64,000 nt of DNA from Alphaproteobacteria bacterium (GCA_017480385.1 JAFVAT010000030.1:1-64000); one strand, 5' to 3'. Positions 52,909-60,815 are shown, counted from the stretch's first letter. Notes: generated from the letters alone by a model not told the origin. Made by a program: numbers and translations.

Positions 52909-53985
52909 ATGCGCTTGAACCAAACGTATATCAACAAGCGGATTGACGTTCCGTATTTGCTTAAAATCGGCGAAGGCAAGCTGGCAAAAATCGGCAAATA
53001 TCTAAGTGATAAAGAGTTTGAAAACGTCGCGCTGTTTTTGGGCGAAGGGGTTGAAGCCCTGATCGGCGATGCATTTTTCAAAGGATTGGACGCCTTTGCC
53101 ATTAACGTCGTTTTGAAAAAAACGGCGACGGATATAGACTTAGAAAGCATTGCCCGCACGGCGTTCGCTCTGCCGCCCGCTGTCGACGCGATTATCGGAA
53201 TCGGCGGAGGTAAAGCGTTGGATTTTGCCAAGTATGCGGCTTATTTGCTGAAGCTGCCGTATATCGCCGTGCCGACGGTCATGTCAAATGACGGTTTTTG
53301 CAGTCCGTCTTCGTCCCTGACGGTAGCGGGCAAGCGCAAATCCGTCAAGTCGGGCGTTCCGTTCGGCGTCGTGATCGACTTGGACATTATCAGGGATAAT
53401 CCCGATGTCTTTCTGTATTCGGGCATCGGCGACATGGTTTCCAAAATCACCGCGCTGCACGATTGGAAGAACGCTTTCCGCAAAGACGGGGAACGGTTCA
53501 ACGATTTCGCGGCTTTAATGGCGTATAATTCGCTGGATATTTTGTTTTTAAAGCACTCTTTTAATATCCGGGCGCCGGAGTTTCAGCGCAGTCTGGCCAA
53601 TTCCCTGCTGATCAGCGGAGTCGCAATGGAAATAGCGGGGTCCTCGCGGCCGGCCAGCGGTTCGGAACACTTGATTTCCCATGCGCTGGATACGGTTTCT
53701 GTCCGACCGAAAGCCCACGGAATCCAAGTCGGAGCGGCGACATATCTGTGCGCCCTTTTACAGCGCAACGAAAATATTGCCGATGTTGCGTCCGTGTTGA
53801 CGAATACGGGCTTTTTGGACTTTGTCGGACAATCTCCGTTTGACCGCGCCGAATTTGAACGGGCTTTAAAGCTGGCGCCGGCGATCAAACCGGATTATTA
53901 TACGATTTTGTCCGAATCGGATTCATTTGATCGGGCAGTTCATTATCTGGACACGGACGAAACGTTAAAGCGGATTGTTCAATAA
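52909..53985 (+). CDS. sn-Glycerol-1-phosphate dehydrogenase-like protein
   Basis: About 358 residues from the ATG at 52909; the frame is open farther upstream only from a TTG. The iron-containing alcohol-dehydrogenase superfamily is seen from IIGIGGGKALDFAK (NAD-binding), PTVMSNDGFCSPSSSL, and metal ligands GSEHLISHALD with later His in PKAHGIQVG. Archaeal G1PDH and Bacillus AraM share GSEH and SHALD. If active it would make glycerol-1-phosphate from dihydroxyacetone phosphate. Rare in alphaproteobacteria. Confidence 0.82.
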   Translation: MRLNQTYINKRIDVPYLLKIGEGKLAKIGKYLSDKEFENVALFLGEGVEALIGDAFFKGLDAFAINVVLKKTATDIDLESIARTAFALPPAVDAIIGIGGGKALDFAKYAAYLLKLPYIAVPTVMSNDGFCSPSSSLTVAGKRKSVKSGVPFGVVIDLDIIRDNPDVFLYSGIGDMVSKITALHDWKNAFRKDGERFNDFAALMAYNSLDILFLKHSFNIRAPEFQRSLANSLLISGVAMEIAGSSRPASGSEHLISHALDTVSVRPKAHGIQVGAATYLCALLQRNENIADVASVLTNTGFLDFVGQSPFDRAEFERALKLAPAIKPDYYTILSESDSFDRAVHYLDTDETLKRIVQ

Positions 53986-53998
53986 ACGGGAAAAGCGA

Positions 53999-54412
53999 AT
54001 GATTTCAACGCGCGGCAGGTATGCGATCAGAGTTTTGCTGGACATTGCGGAAAACGGTCAGACCAGCTGCGTCCGTATGAAAGACGTAGCGGCGCGGCAG
54101 GAAATTTCCCTGAAATACCTGGAACGGCTGGCGACAGCTTTGACGCAAAGCGGCCTGATTGTCGGCGTGCACGGCAAAGGCGGCGGATACCGTCTGACCC
54201 GTTCGCCCGAAGAATATGCCGTTTTGGAAATCCTGTCCGTCATGGAAGGTGATCTGGCGCCCGTCGCCTGTCTGCAATGCAAGGCTCCGCCCTGCCCACG
54301 GGCCGAAAACTGCAAGACTTTGCCGATGTGGAAAGAATTGAACAGACGTTTATCCGCGTTTTTTGCGGACATTACGCTGGCCGATTTGCTGAACGGCAGA
54401 TTTAATCTGTAA
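53999..54412 (+). CDS. Rrf2-family transcriptional regulator
   Basis: 137 residues from the ATG at 53999. Winged-helix start MISTRGRYAIRVLLDIAENG, recognition region ISLKYLERLATALTQSGLI, GKGGGYRLTRS, all family-typical. A Cys cluster CLQCKAPPCPRAENC (about residues 93-108) could hold an Fe-S cluster, as in IscR/NsrR; related Firmicute proteins (CymR-like) sense cysteine supply. It sits directly upstream of the sulfur operon and may bind 54464-54484. Confidence 0.88.
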   Translation: MISTRGRYAIRVLLDIAENGQTSCVRMKDVAARQEISLKYLERLATALTQSGLIVGVHGKGGGYRLTRSPEEYAVLEILSVMEGDLAPVACLQCKAPPCPRAENCKTLPMWKELNRRLSAFFADITLADLLNGRFNL

Positions 54413-54429
54413 AAAGTCAAAAAAGAGAG

Positions 54430-54484
54430 TTGACAAAGGCCGCCTTTTTATTAATCATAAACATATCAACAAAGTAGGTTGATA
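54430..54484 (+). promoter_or_regulatory. Promoter region and candidate Rrf2 operator of the sulfur operon
   Basis: TTGACA (54430-54435) is a perfect -35; a -10 about 17 bases on (AATCAT, 54453-54458) is weak, as often seen for regulated promoters. Just downstream TATCAAC (54464-54470) and GTTGATA (54478-54484) form a 7-bp inverted repeat with 7 bases between, placed so that a bound regulator would block the promoter. Confidence 0.55.
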
Positions 54485-54507
54485 GGTTATTTGAAAGGTT
54501 TCTTACA

Positions 54508-54591
54508 GTGCAGGGCTTTGTTCATAAAACGGTTTTATTGATTGCTGCCTGCCGGTGTTGTTGTCTGTCCGCGGCAGACGGCAAAGCGTAA
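54508..54591 (+). CDS. Cysteine-rich attenuator leader peptide
   Basis: A 27-codon ORF starting with GTG at 54508, with AAAGG 9 bases upstream (54494-54498), ending TAA at 54589. Residues 15-19 are Cys-Arg-Cys-Cys-Cys (TGC CGG TGT TGT TGT at 54550-54564). It begins about 80 bases after the -35 box and ends 28 bases before a terminator hairpin. Stalling at the Cys codons would cover 54563-54567, the 5' arm of a hairpin that otherwise occupies the antiterminator strand. The leader is thus a sensor of charged tRNA-Cys for the downstream sulfur genes. Four Cys in five codons in such a short, well-started frame is unlikely by chance. This is inferred from layout, not demonstrated. Confidence 0.8.
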   Translation: MQGFVHKTVLLIAACRCCCLSAADGKA

Positions 54592-54650
54592 CTTTATTTG
54601 TTTTTTAAGAGTTTTTTCCGTCTGCTTTCGATTGAAAGCAGACTTTTTTT
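54563..54650 (+). promoter_or_regulatory. Transcription attenuator with competing hairpins
   Basis: Three mutually exclusive pairings: hairpin 1:2, GTCTG (54563-54567) with CAGAC (54575-54579); antiterminator 2:3, GCAGACGG (54574-54581) with CCGTCTGC (54618-54625); and terminator 3:4, GTCTGCTTTC (54620-54629) with GAAAGCAGAC (54634-54643), loop GATT, followed by seven T. The Cys codons of the leader lie at the 5' edge of 1:2. Low charged tRNA-Cys would stall the ribosome there, free strand 2 and prevent termination. Confidence 0.82.
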
Positions 54651-54671
54651 ATATTGAAGAGGATTAAAAAC

Positions 54672-55586
54672 ATGTTGACGGCACAGGAAAGCATAACGGC
54701 AAAACTTTGCGCTTTTGCCCGCGCGGTTCATTCCAACAACGCTTCGGCCAAGATTTCCGATGATTTTCTGGCGTTCGACCTGATGGGACGGGAACAGTAT
54801 GAAGAAATAGGCCGGCTGGTCGAATTTGATTTTCGGCGGGACGTTTCTCCGCCCGACGGATTTTTTCATTCGGAACGCATTCAAAATATTCTGACGCGCT
54901 ACATTTTGCCGATTCCCTTGTCCCGCATGGCATTTGCGGAACAACGGCTGAAAGCCTTCGCGCGGGAAAACGGCCGGTGCCAGTATCTGATTTGCGGGGC
55001 GGGCATGGATACCTTTGCTTTTCGCAACGACAATCCCGACATTCGTATCTTTGAATTGGACCGTCCCGACACGCAGCAATATAAAATCCGGCGGATTAAA
55101 GAAGTGGAATATATTATTCCTTCCGATTTGTCTTTTGTCGCCTGCGATTTTCTGGCGGACGACCTGCCGGACGTTTTACAAAACAGCGGTTACGATCCGG
55201 CTCTTCCGACTTTTATTTCCGTTTTGGGCGTGTCGTATTATCTGCCCTTGCCGGCCATGGAAAAAATGCTGGCCGGACTGGGCGCCGTTTTAAAAAGCGG
55301 CCAAATCGTCTTCGATTTTCCGGAAAAAATAAAGACCGCGCCCCGGATACGGCAGCTGGCCGAAATTACCGAACGACTGGGCGAACCGATGCAGGGCGGT
55401 TTCGATCCGCCGCAAATCACGCAGGCTTTGCAGGCCGGCGGCTGGAACGTTGTTTCCCATGTCGAACCGCAAGCCGTTCAGCGGCGTTACTTTCAAAACA
55501 GAAGCGACGGTTTGACGGCTTTCGAAGGAATCCATTTTATTTTAGCGCAAAAGGAAAGAAAAAATGAAAAAGATCAAAAGCTTTGA
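54672..55586 (+). CDS. Class I SAM-dependent methyltransferase (LCMT/PPM1-like)
   Basis: About 304 residues from the ATG at 54672 (RBS AGAGGA); a TTG at 54654 in frame is less likely. The leucine-carboxymethyltransferase type shows ICGAGMDTFAFRN (SAM-binding Gly-x-Gly with Asp), FELDRPDTQQYK and FISVLGVSYYLPLPAMEKML. COG3315 members methylate polyketide or unknown acids. First gene of the attenuated operon. In Bacillus subtilis the mccA-mccB operon also begins with a methyltransferase gene, yrrT, of a different type. Overlaps luxS by 23 bases. Confidence 0.85.
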   Translation: MLTAQESITAKLCAFARAVHSNNASAKISDDFLAFDLMGREQYEEIGRLVEFDFRRDVSPPDGFFHSERIQNILTRYILPIPLSRMAFAEQRLKAFARENGRCQYLICGAGMDTFAFRNDNPDIRIFELDRPDTQQYKIRRIKEVEYIIPSDLSFVACDFLADDLPDVLQNSGYDPALPTFISVLGVSYYLPLPAMEKMLAGLGAVLKSGQIVFDFPEKIKTAPRIRQLAEITERLGEPMQGGFDPPQITQALQAGGWNVVSHVEPQAVQRRYFQNRSDGLTAFEGIHFILAQKERKNEKDQKL

Positions 55587-56025
55587 AATCAATCATGACG
55601 TATTGGAAAAAGGGCTGTACGTTTCGCGGATCGACGGGGACGTCGTCACGTACGACGTGCGCATGAAAAAGCCGAACGGCGGCGATTACTTAGGCAACGC
55701 AGAATTGCATACGCTGGAACATCTGCTGGCGACTTTTGCCCGCAACAGCCCTCTTTCGGACAGCGTCGTTTATGTCGGGCCAATGGGCTGCCGAACAGGC
55801 TTTTACGTGCTGCTTCGCAATACGGTCGGCCCAAACGAGGCAATTTCTTTACTGCGGCGGGGCTTCGAGTTCGTGCGCTCTTTTACAGGTGAAATTCCGG
55901 GGGCTCAAAAGCGCGAATGCGGCAATTATCTGGAACATGATTTGGATGGCGCAAAGAAAATCGCCGCGGATATGATCGATGTTTTAACGGACTGGAACGA
56001 AACGAAATTAACGTATAAGGAATAA
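55564..56025 (+). CDS. luxS: S-ribosylhomocysteine lyase LuxS
   Basis: 153 residues. Cleaves S-ribosylhomocysteine to homocysteine and DPD, the AI-2 precursor. Metal site HTLEHLLATF (His-x3-His) and the catalytic-Cys region RECGNYLEHDL are intact. Alphaproteobacteria usually lack LuxS and use SahH, so this gene suggests transfer. Here it supplies homocysteine for the next two enzymes. No mtnN/pfs gene, which would make its substrate, is in the window. Confidence 0.95.
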   Translation: MKKIKSFEINHDVLEKGLYVSRIDGDVVTYDVRMKKPNGGDYLGNAELHTLEHLLATFARNSPLSDSVVYVGPMGCRTGFYVLLRNTVGPNEAISLLRRGFEFVRSFTGEIPGAQKRECGNYLEHDLDGAKKIAADMIDVLTDWNETKLTYKE

Positions 56026-56030
56026 AAATA

Positions 56031-57188
56031 ATGGCAAAATACTCTCATATCGAATCGGCATTGATTCACGGCGGAATCTACGGCGACCCGCTGACCGGCG
56101 CGGTAAACGTCCCAATTTATCAGACATCGACTTACGAACAGCAGGCGTTGGGGCAAAACAAAGGCTGGGAATATTCCCGCACCGGCAATCCGACCCGCGC
56201 GGCGCTGGAAGCTTTAATCGCCGAGCTGGAACACGGCGCGGCGGGATTTGCGTTTGCTTCCGGCATGGCGGCCTTGACGGCAGTGCTCAGTTTGTTTTCT
56301 CAGGGTGATAAAATTCTGATTTCCCAAAATGTGTACGGCGGCACCTTCCGCGTTCTGGACAAGGTTTTTAAGAACTTCGGCCTTTCCTATTCGATAGAGG
56401 ATACCGCCAATGCCGAAACGCTGGCCGATAAAATCACGCCGGAGGTCAAAGCGATTTTGATCGAAACGCCGGCCAATCCGCTGTTGACCGTCACGGATAT
56501 CAAAGCCGTTGCCGATTTGACCAAAGCGCGCGGAATCAAGCTGATCGCAGACAACACGTTTATGACGCCTTATCTGCAAAATCCGATCGATTTCGGCGCG
56601 GATATCGTCGTGCACAGCGCAACGAAATATTTAGGCGGACACAGCGATTTAGTCGCCGGACTGGCTGTCGTCAAAGAAAAAGAATTAGGCGAAAAAATCG
56701 CTTTTATTCAAAACGCGACGGGCGGCGTTCTGGGTCCCTTTGATTCCTTTTTGCTGATCCGAGGCATTAAAACGTTGGGCGTGCGCATGGACAGGCATGC
56801 ACAGAATGCCGAACGGGCCGCGCTTTACCTGAAATCCCACCCTGCGGTAAAGCGTGTGTACTATCCCGGACTGGAAGACGCGCAGGGATATGCGGTCAAT
56901 AAACGACAAGCGAAGAACGGCGGCGCAATGATTTCTTTCGAGTTAACGGAAAAATACGATGTCGCCCGCTTCTTTTCCTCTTTACGTCTGATTGCTTTGG
57001 CGGAAAGTCTGGGGGGCGTGGAAAGTCTCGCCTGTCACCCGGCAACGATGACGCACGCTTCTTTTCCGGAAAAGATCCGGCAGGAAATCGGGATTACGGA
57101 TGGTTTGATCCGGCTGTCGGTCGGAATTGAAAATATCGAAGACCTGTTGGCCGATTTGGAACAGGCGATTGAACGAAGCGGAGAGTAA
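56031..57188 (+). CDS. mccB: Cystathionine gamma-lyase/synthase-type PLP enzyme
   Basis: 385 residues. Cys/Met metabolism PLP enzyme: YSRTGNPTR near the N-terminus, GMAALTAVL, the PLP-Asp in LIADNTFMTPYL and the PLP-Lys in SATKYLGGHSD, then GGVESLACHPATMTHAS. Family members make cystathionine or split it to cysteine; the pairing with mccA and luxS favours the lyase (MccB) direction, but motif reading alone cannot decide, so metB is the alternative. Five bases after luxS. Confidence 0.9.
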   Translation: MAKYSHIESALIHGGIYGDPLTGAVNVPIYQTSTYEQQALGQNKGWEYSRTGNPTRAALEALIAELEHGAAGFAFASGMAALTAVLSLFSQGDKILISQNVYGGTFRVLDKVFKNFGLSYSIEDTANAETLADKITPEVKAILIETPANPLLTVTDIKAVADLTKARGIKLIADNTFMTPYLQNPIDFGADIVVHSATKYLGGHSDLVAGLAVVKEKELGEKIAFIQNATGGVLGPFDSFLLIRGIKTLGVRMDRHAQNAERAALYLKSHPAVKRVYYPGLEDAQGYAVNKRQAKNGGAMISFELTEKYDVARFFSSLRLIALAESLGGVESLACHPATMTHASFPEKIRQEIGITDGLIRLSVGIENIEDLLADLEQAIERSGE

Positions 57189-57189
57189 A

Positions 57190-58101
57190 ATGACGTATTA
57201 CAATTCAATGCAGGATCTGATCGGGCACACGCCCTTGGTGAAACTGACGCACTGCGGCTTTCCGCAGACCGTTTCCGTTTTTGCCAAGCTGGAATATTTC
57301 AATCCGGCCGGCAGCGTGAAAGACCGGATCGGCAAATATATGATTGAAGATGCAGAAAAGCGCGGCGCTTTAAAAGCGGGCGGCACGATTATTGAGGGCA
57401 CGGCGGGCAATACGGGATTGGGAATCGCTTTTGCCGCGCTGAACAAAGGATACCGCGTCATTTTTGTCGTGCCGGACAAGTTTTCGGTCGAAAAACAAAC
57501 GTTAATGCGAGCTTTGGGAGCAGAAATCATCAACACGCCCAGAGAACAAGGTATGCTGGGCGCTTCGGCCAAAGCGGAAGAGCTGCGGCGGTTAATTCCC
57601 GGCGCCGTTTCTTTGGAGCAATTTAAAAATCCCGCTAACCCGTTGGCGCATTATGAAACGACGGGACCGGAGATTTACCGCGATCTGGATGGGCAAATCG
57701 ATTATTTCATCGCCGGTGCGGGCAGCGGGGGGACGTTCAGCGGAATCATGAAATACCTCAAAGAACAAAACCCCGCAATCAAAGGCATTTTGGCCGATCC
57801 GGTCGGTTCGACCATGGGCGGCGGAGAACATGCCGATTACGATATAGAGGGAATCGGCAACGACTTTATCGCGGAAACAATGGACATGTCTCTGGTCGAC
57901 CGGATTATTAAAATCACGGACGCGGAGGCTTTCACCGGCGCTCGGACGTTGGCGGCCAAAGAAGGAATCTTCGCCGGTTCGTCTTCGGGTGCGGCTTATG
58001 CGGTCGTTCAGAAACTTACCGCTTCAGGCGCTGCCGGAAATATCGTGTTTATCCTGCCCGATAGGGGGGATCGCTATTTCAGCAAACACTTGTACGATTA
58101 A
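57190..58101 (+). CDS. mccA: Cysteine synthase/cystathionine beta-synthase-type PLP enzyme
   Basis: About 303 residues from the ATG at 57190, one base after the mccB stop. PLP beta-replacement enzyme: N-terminal IGHTPLVKL, PLP-Lys in NPAGSVKDRIGKYM, EGTAGNTGLGIAFA, AGAGSGGTFSGIMKYLKE and GSSSGAAY. It could be CysK, but the operon order after luxS and mccB suggests the O-acetylserine-dependent cystathionine beta-synthase MccA; cysE at 14185 would supply the O-acetylserine. Its start inside an earlier frame (57127) is not used. Confidence 0.88.
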   Translation: MTYYNSMQDLIGHTPLVKLTHCGFPQTVSVFAKLEYFNPAGSVKDRIGKYMIEDAEKRGALKAGGTIIEGTAGNTGLGIAFAALNKGYRVIFVVPDKFSVEKQTLMRALGAEIINTPREQGMLGASAKAEELRRLIPGAVSLEQFKNPANPLAHYETTGPEIYRDLDGQIDYFIAGAGSGGTFSGIMKYLKEQNPAIKGILADPVGSTMGGGEHADYDIEGIGNDFIAETMDMSLVDRIIKITDAEAFTGARTLAAKEGIFAGSSSGAAYAVVQKLTASGAAGNIVFILPDRGDRYFSKHLYD

Positions 58102-58114
58102 GAAAATAAAAAAC

Positions 58115-58140
58115 TCCCCGCCGGATTGCTCCAGCGGGGA
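58115..58140 (-). terminator. Terminator between mccA and the ATPase gene
   Basis: TCCCCGC (58115-58121) pairs with GCGGGGA (58134-58140), followed on the minus strand by a T run (GTTTTTTATTTT). It can end the convergent ATPase gene and probably also the mccA transcript. Confidence 0.75.
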
Positions 58141-58161
58141 ATTGCTAATTAAAAATTTTTT

Positions 58162-59130
58162 TCAGTTCTTTTCCGGTTCTCTAAACAAAGGTTTGCCTTG
58201 GAACATACGGGCCGATTGCGATTCCATCAGCGTTCCCAAAGCGATCTGGCGGTCACGAATGCTGATGCGCAACTGATCCGCCGCCGTCGGATCCGGATTG
58301 GCGAAAACAAAACGCACTTCCGGGAACATCGTTTTAATGCCCTGCAGTTTCTGGTGAATAACGCCTAAAATACCGCGCCCCAGCAGGTCCGCCGCCAACT
58401 CTTCGCTTAAATCCGCGCTCATCGCGTATTTAATGACCGAGTTCAGCGCATCTTCCACCGAGTTCGCGTGGATCGTAGAAAGCACCAAGTGCCCCGAAGT
58501 CGCCGCGCGCAAAATCTGACTGGCGCAGTCGGGCGTACGGATTTCGCCCACCAGAATATAGCGGGGGCGACAGCGCAAAGCGGATTTCAGCGATTCGCCC
58601 CAGTCATTATTATCCGGTTCGGTTTGCTTGCACATGCCCAACCCGCCGCGCTTGGACTGATAAATCCCGTCCAGCGGCATTTCGGGAGGATCTTCAATCG
58701 TGTAAGCGTATCCGCCCTCGCGCTCCAAAAATTTGCGCATCAGGCAGGAAATCGACGTCGTTTTTCCGGCGCCCGTCGGTCCCGCCCATAAAATCAGACC
58801 TGATTCGCGGTTTAAAGAAATCAAATGATTTGTCACAGATTCCGGCAGCCCCAACCGGACGACGTCCGGTGTTTTGCGCGGCATGCGTCTGGCGGAATAC
58901 ATCACGCCGGTCAAAGTCGTCACACGTTCGACACGGTATACGGTAGAGCCATATGCCATAGAATAGCTGGAACGACCGGCATAAGCGTTTTCCAGAGACT
59001 GATGAAAAGCTTCCTTATCATCAACCTCCAGCACCTTTAATCCAAAACGCGTTTCGCCGTCATGAACATACAAAGTACCGTCAGGAGTATACCAAATATC
59101 TGAAAAAAGTTGTTCGTCTATTGTTGCCAT
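58162..59130 (-). CDS. Orphan PilT/DotB-like secretion ATPase
   Basis: 322 residues. Hexameric secretion/retraction ATPase fold: N-terminal domain (about 1-110), Walker A WAGPTGAGKTTS, Asp box TIEDPPEMP, Walker B-like RPRYILVGEIRTPD and the His box GHLVLSTIHANS. The layout is closest to DotB/TraJ of type IVB systems and PilT. No pilin, platform or secretion-channel gene lies near, so its machine must be elsewhere or lost. The zinc transport genes follow, unlinked. Confidence 0.82.
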   Translation of the reverse strand: MATIDEQLFSDIWYTPDGTLYVHDGETRFGLKVLEVDDKEAFHQSLENAYAGRSSYSMAYGSTVYRVERVTTLTGVMYSARRMPRKTPDVVRLGLPESVTNHLISLNRESGLILWAGPTGAGKTTSISCLMRKFLEREGGYAYTIEDPPEMPLDGIYQSKRGGLGMCKQTEPDNNDWGESLKSALRCRPRYILVGEIRTPDCASQILRAATSGHLVLSTIHANSVEDALNSVIKYAMSADLSEELAADLLGRGILGVIHQKLQGIKTMFPEVRFVFANPDPTAADQLRISIRDRQIALGTLMESQSARMFQGKPLFREPEKN

Positions 59131-59194
59131 TTGGTTAATCCATACTTAAGAGTAATACAGAGTATAACAAAGTCCCCTGATGATGCAAGCAAAG

Positions 59195-59998
59195 TTACAT
59201 GATTTTTTTATTGCAGCAGTGCGCCAATCCGCCCAAAAGAAAGAAAAATGCGCACATAACCTCCATAGCAGGGGCCGCCGGCACATCTAAATAAACGGAA
59301 CAGGCCAGACCTGCAATCACGCAAACAAGACCTATTATCATGCCGAGTCCTGCCATTTGTTCCGGTGTCTTGGCGAAAAATCTGGCCGTACAGGCGGGAA
59401 TGATCAATAAAGCCGAAATTAATAACAGGCCCGTCGTTTTCAGCGCCAACGCAACAAAAAGTGCCGTTAAAACCATAAAAATAACAGACTGTTTTTTAAA
59501 TGAAACCCCTTCGCTTTGCGCCACATCGGGCATAACGGCGGAAAAAACCATTTTTTTCCAATAAAAAAATAATAAAGCGGCACAAAAACCGCCTGCTATA
59601 GCAATGAAAAGCAAATCTTTGTTTGTAACGGACAATACGTCCCCAAACAGATAAGCCGTCAAGTCCGTTCTTAAACCGGGCATATAGGAAAAGCCGATAA
59701 TGCCGGTGCATAAGGCTGTCTGGCCGATAATCAAGAGCAGCAGATCCATGCCGATAACAAATCTGTCGGAAATTTGCGTCAGCAGCAGAGCCGTCAAACA
59801 AACAAGCACGGTCACGCCCGCATTTTGACCAATGCCCAGACCTAAGCCCAACAAAACGCCAGCCAGTGCGGAATGTGAAAGAGAATCGCTGAAGTACGCC
59901 ATGCGCCGCCAAATCATCAAACAGCCGACAGGGCTGGCCAGTATCGCCATGATCACAGCGGCAGTCAGCCCGCGCAGAATAAACGGTTCAGTCCACAT
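59195..59998 (-). CDS. znuB: Zinc ABC transporter permease
   Basis: About 267 residues from the ATG at 59998, which overlaps znuC by 11 bases. Seven to eight membrane helices; the segment GCLMIWRRMAYFSDSLSHSALAGVLLG is the ABC-3 family coupling region. With ZnuA and ZnuC it takes up zinc (manganese or iron in some relatives). Confidence 0.92.
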   Translation of the reverse strand: MWTEPFILRGLTAAVIMAILASPVGCLMIWRRMAYFSDSLSHSALAGVLLGLGLGIGQNAGVTVLVCLTALLLTQISDRFVIGMDLLLLIIGQTALCTGIIGFSYMPGLRTDLTAYLFGDVLSVTNKDLLFIAIAGGFCAALLFFYWKKMVFSAVMPDVAQSEGVSFKKQSVIFMVLTALFVALALKTTGLLLISALLIIPACTARFFAKTPEQMAGLGMIIGLVCVIAGLACSVYLDVPAAPAMEVMCAFFFLLGGLAHCCNKKIM

Positions 59999-60737
59999 GA
60001 CAAATACTCCCGTCAGGCAGATGCGCATGGTCGTGATGATGCCGGTAAAACGCCAAAGCAGAGTCTTTGCCGAAAAGCGTATGGTAATCCGGCAAATCGG
60101 CTATTTCGTCCGGCGAACCGCTGCAGCAAATATGATGATTCAGGCACAAAACGCGATGTGTATTCGCCATAACGACGTGCAGATCGTGCGATACCATCAA
60201 AATCGCGCAGTGTTTCGTTTGATTCAAGCGGGTCAGCAAAGCATAGAATTGTTCCTCGCCGACAGGATCCAGCCCCTGCGCCGGTTCGTCCAACACCAGC
60301 AGCTCCGGCTGCTTTAATAAAGTTCTGGCCAGCATGACGCGCTGCATTTCGCCGCCGGAAAGCGGGTGGATACTGCGTGAAAGCAATTCTGCCGCGCCGG
60401 TTGCCGACAGGACATCCTCTAAAGAATCGCGTTTATGCCGACCCTCCAAACATAAAAAGCGTTCCACTGTCAAAGGAATGGTGCGCGGCAAATTCAGCTT
60501 TTGGGGCACATATCCGATTTTCAATCCGTCCTTTTTCCAAACGGTTCCGGAATCGGGACGCAAAATCCCTAAAATTAACTTCAGCAGAGTCGTTTTGCCC
60601 GCGCCGTTCGGACCGATCAGCGTAACAATTTGATCAGCGAAAATTTCAAAAGAAACATCATCGATGATGCTCTGTTTATGAAAGCTGACCGTAACATCTT
60701 TCAGCTTGACCAACACTTCTTTCATTTTATCAGACAT
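59988..60737 (-). CDS. znuC: Zinc ABC transporter ATP-binding protein
   Basis: 249 residues. ABC ATPase with Walker A GPNGAGKTTLLK, signature HPLSGGEMQRVMLARTLL, Walker B LLVLDEPAQGLD and His loop MVSHDLHVVM. A His-rich C-terminus (YRHHHDHAHLPDGSICH) fits a zinc-handling ZnuC. Divergent from znuA, 78 bases apart. Confidence 0.94.
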   Translation of the reverse strand: MSDKMKEVLVKLKDVTVSFHKQSIIDDVSFEIFADQIVTLIGPNGAGKTTLLKLILGILRPDSGTVWKKDGLKIGYVPQKLNLPRTIPLTVERFLCLEGRHKRDSLEDVLSATGAAELLSRSIHPLSGGEMQRVMLARTLLKQPELLVLDEPAQGLDPVGEEQFYALLTRLNQTKHCAILMVSHDLHVVMANTHRVLCLNHHICCSGSPDEIADLPDYHTLFGKDSALAFYRHHHDHAHLPDGSICHVD

Positions 60738-60760
60738 GCCGCCGCCCGGTTTTTAAAACT

Positions 60761-60786
60761 TGTATTTTTCCTCTCAGCGTAATACA
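60761..60786. promoter_or_regulatory. Inverted repeat between znuC and znuA
   Basis: TGTATT (60761-60766) and AATACA (60781-60786) in the divergent promoter region. A possible metal-regulator site; it does not match the Zur consensus I know. Confidence 0.3.
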
Positions 60787-60815
60787 CAATAAGAAAAAAC
60801 AGGGCAATCTTTTTT

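Noticed and set aside
54430-54671. SAM-, SAH- or T-box-type riboswitch before the sulfur operon
   Set aside because: I see none of their conserved blocks (no T-box AGGGTGGNACC, no SAM-II type loop). A short frame with ribosome site and clustered Cys codons explains the structure better.
60738-60815. Zur box between znuC and znuA
   Set aside because: Only a 6-bp inverted repeat (TGTATT/AATACA) is seen; the known Zur consensus is not matched, so I list the repeat with low confidence.
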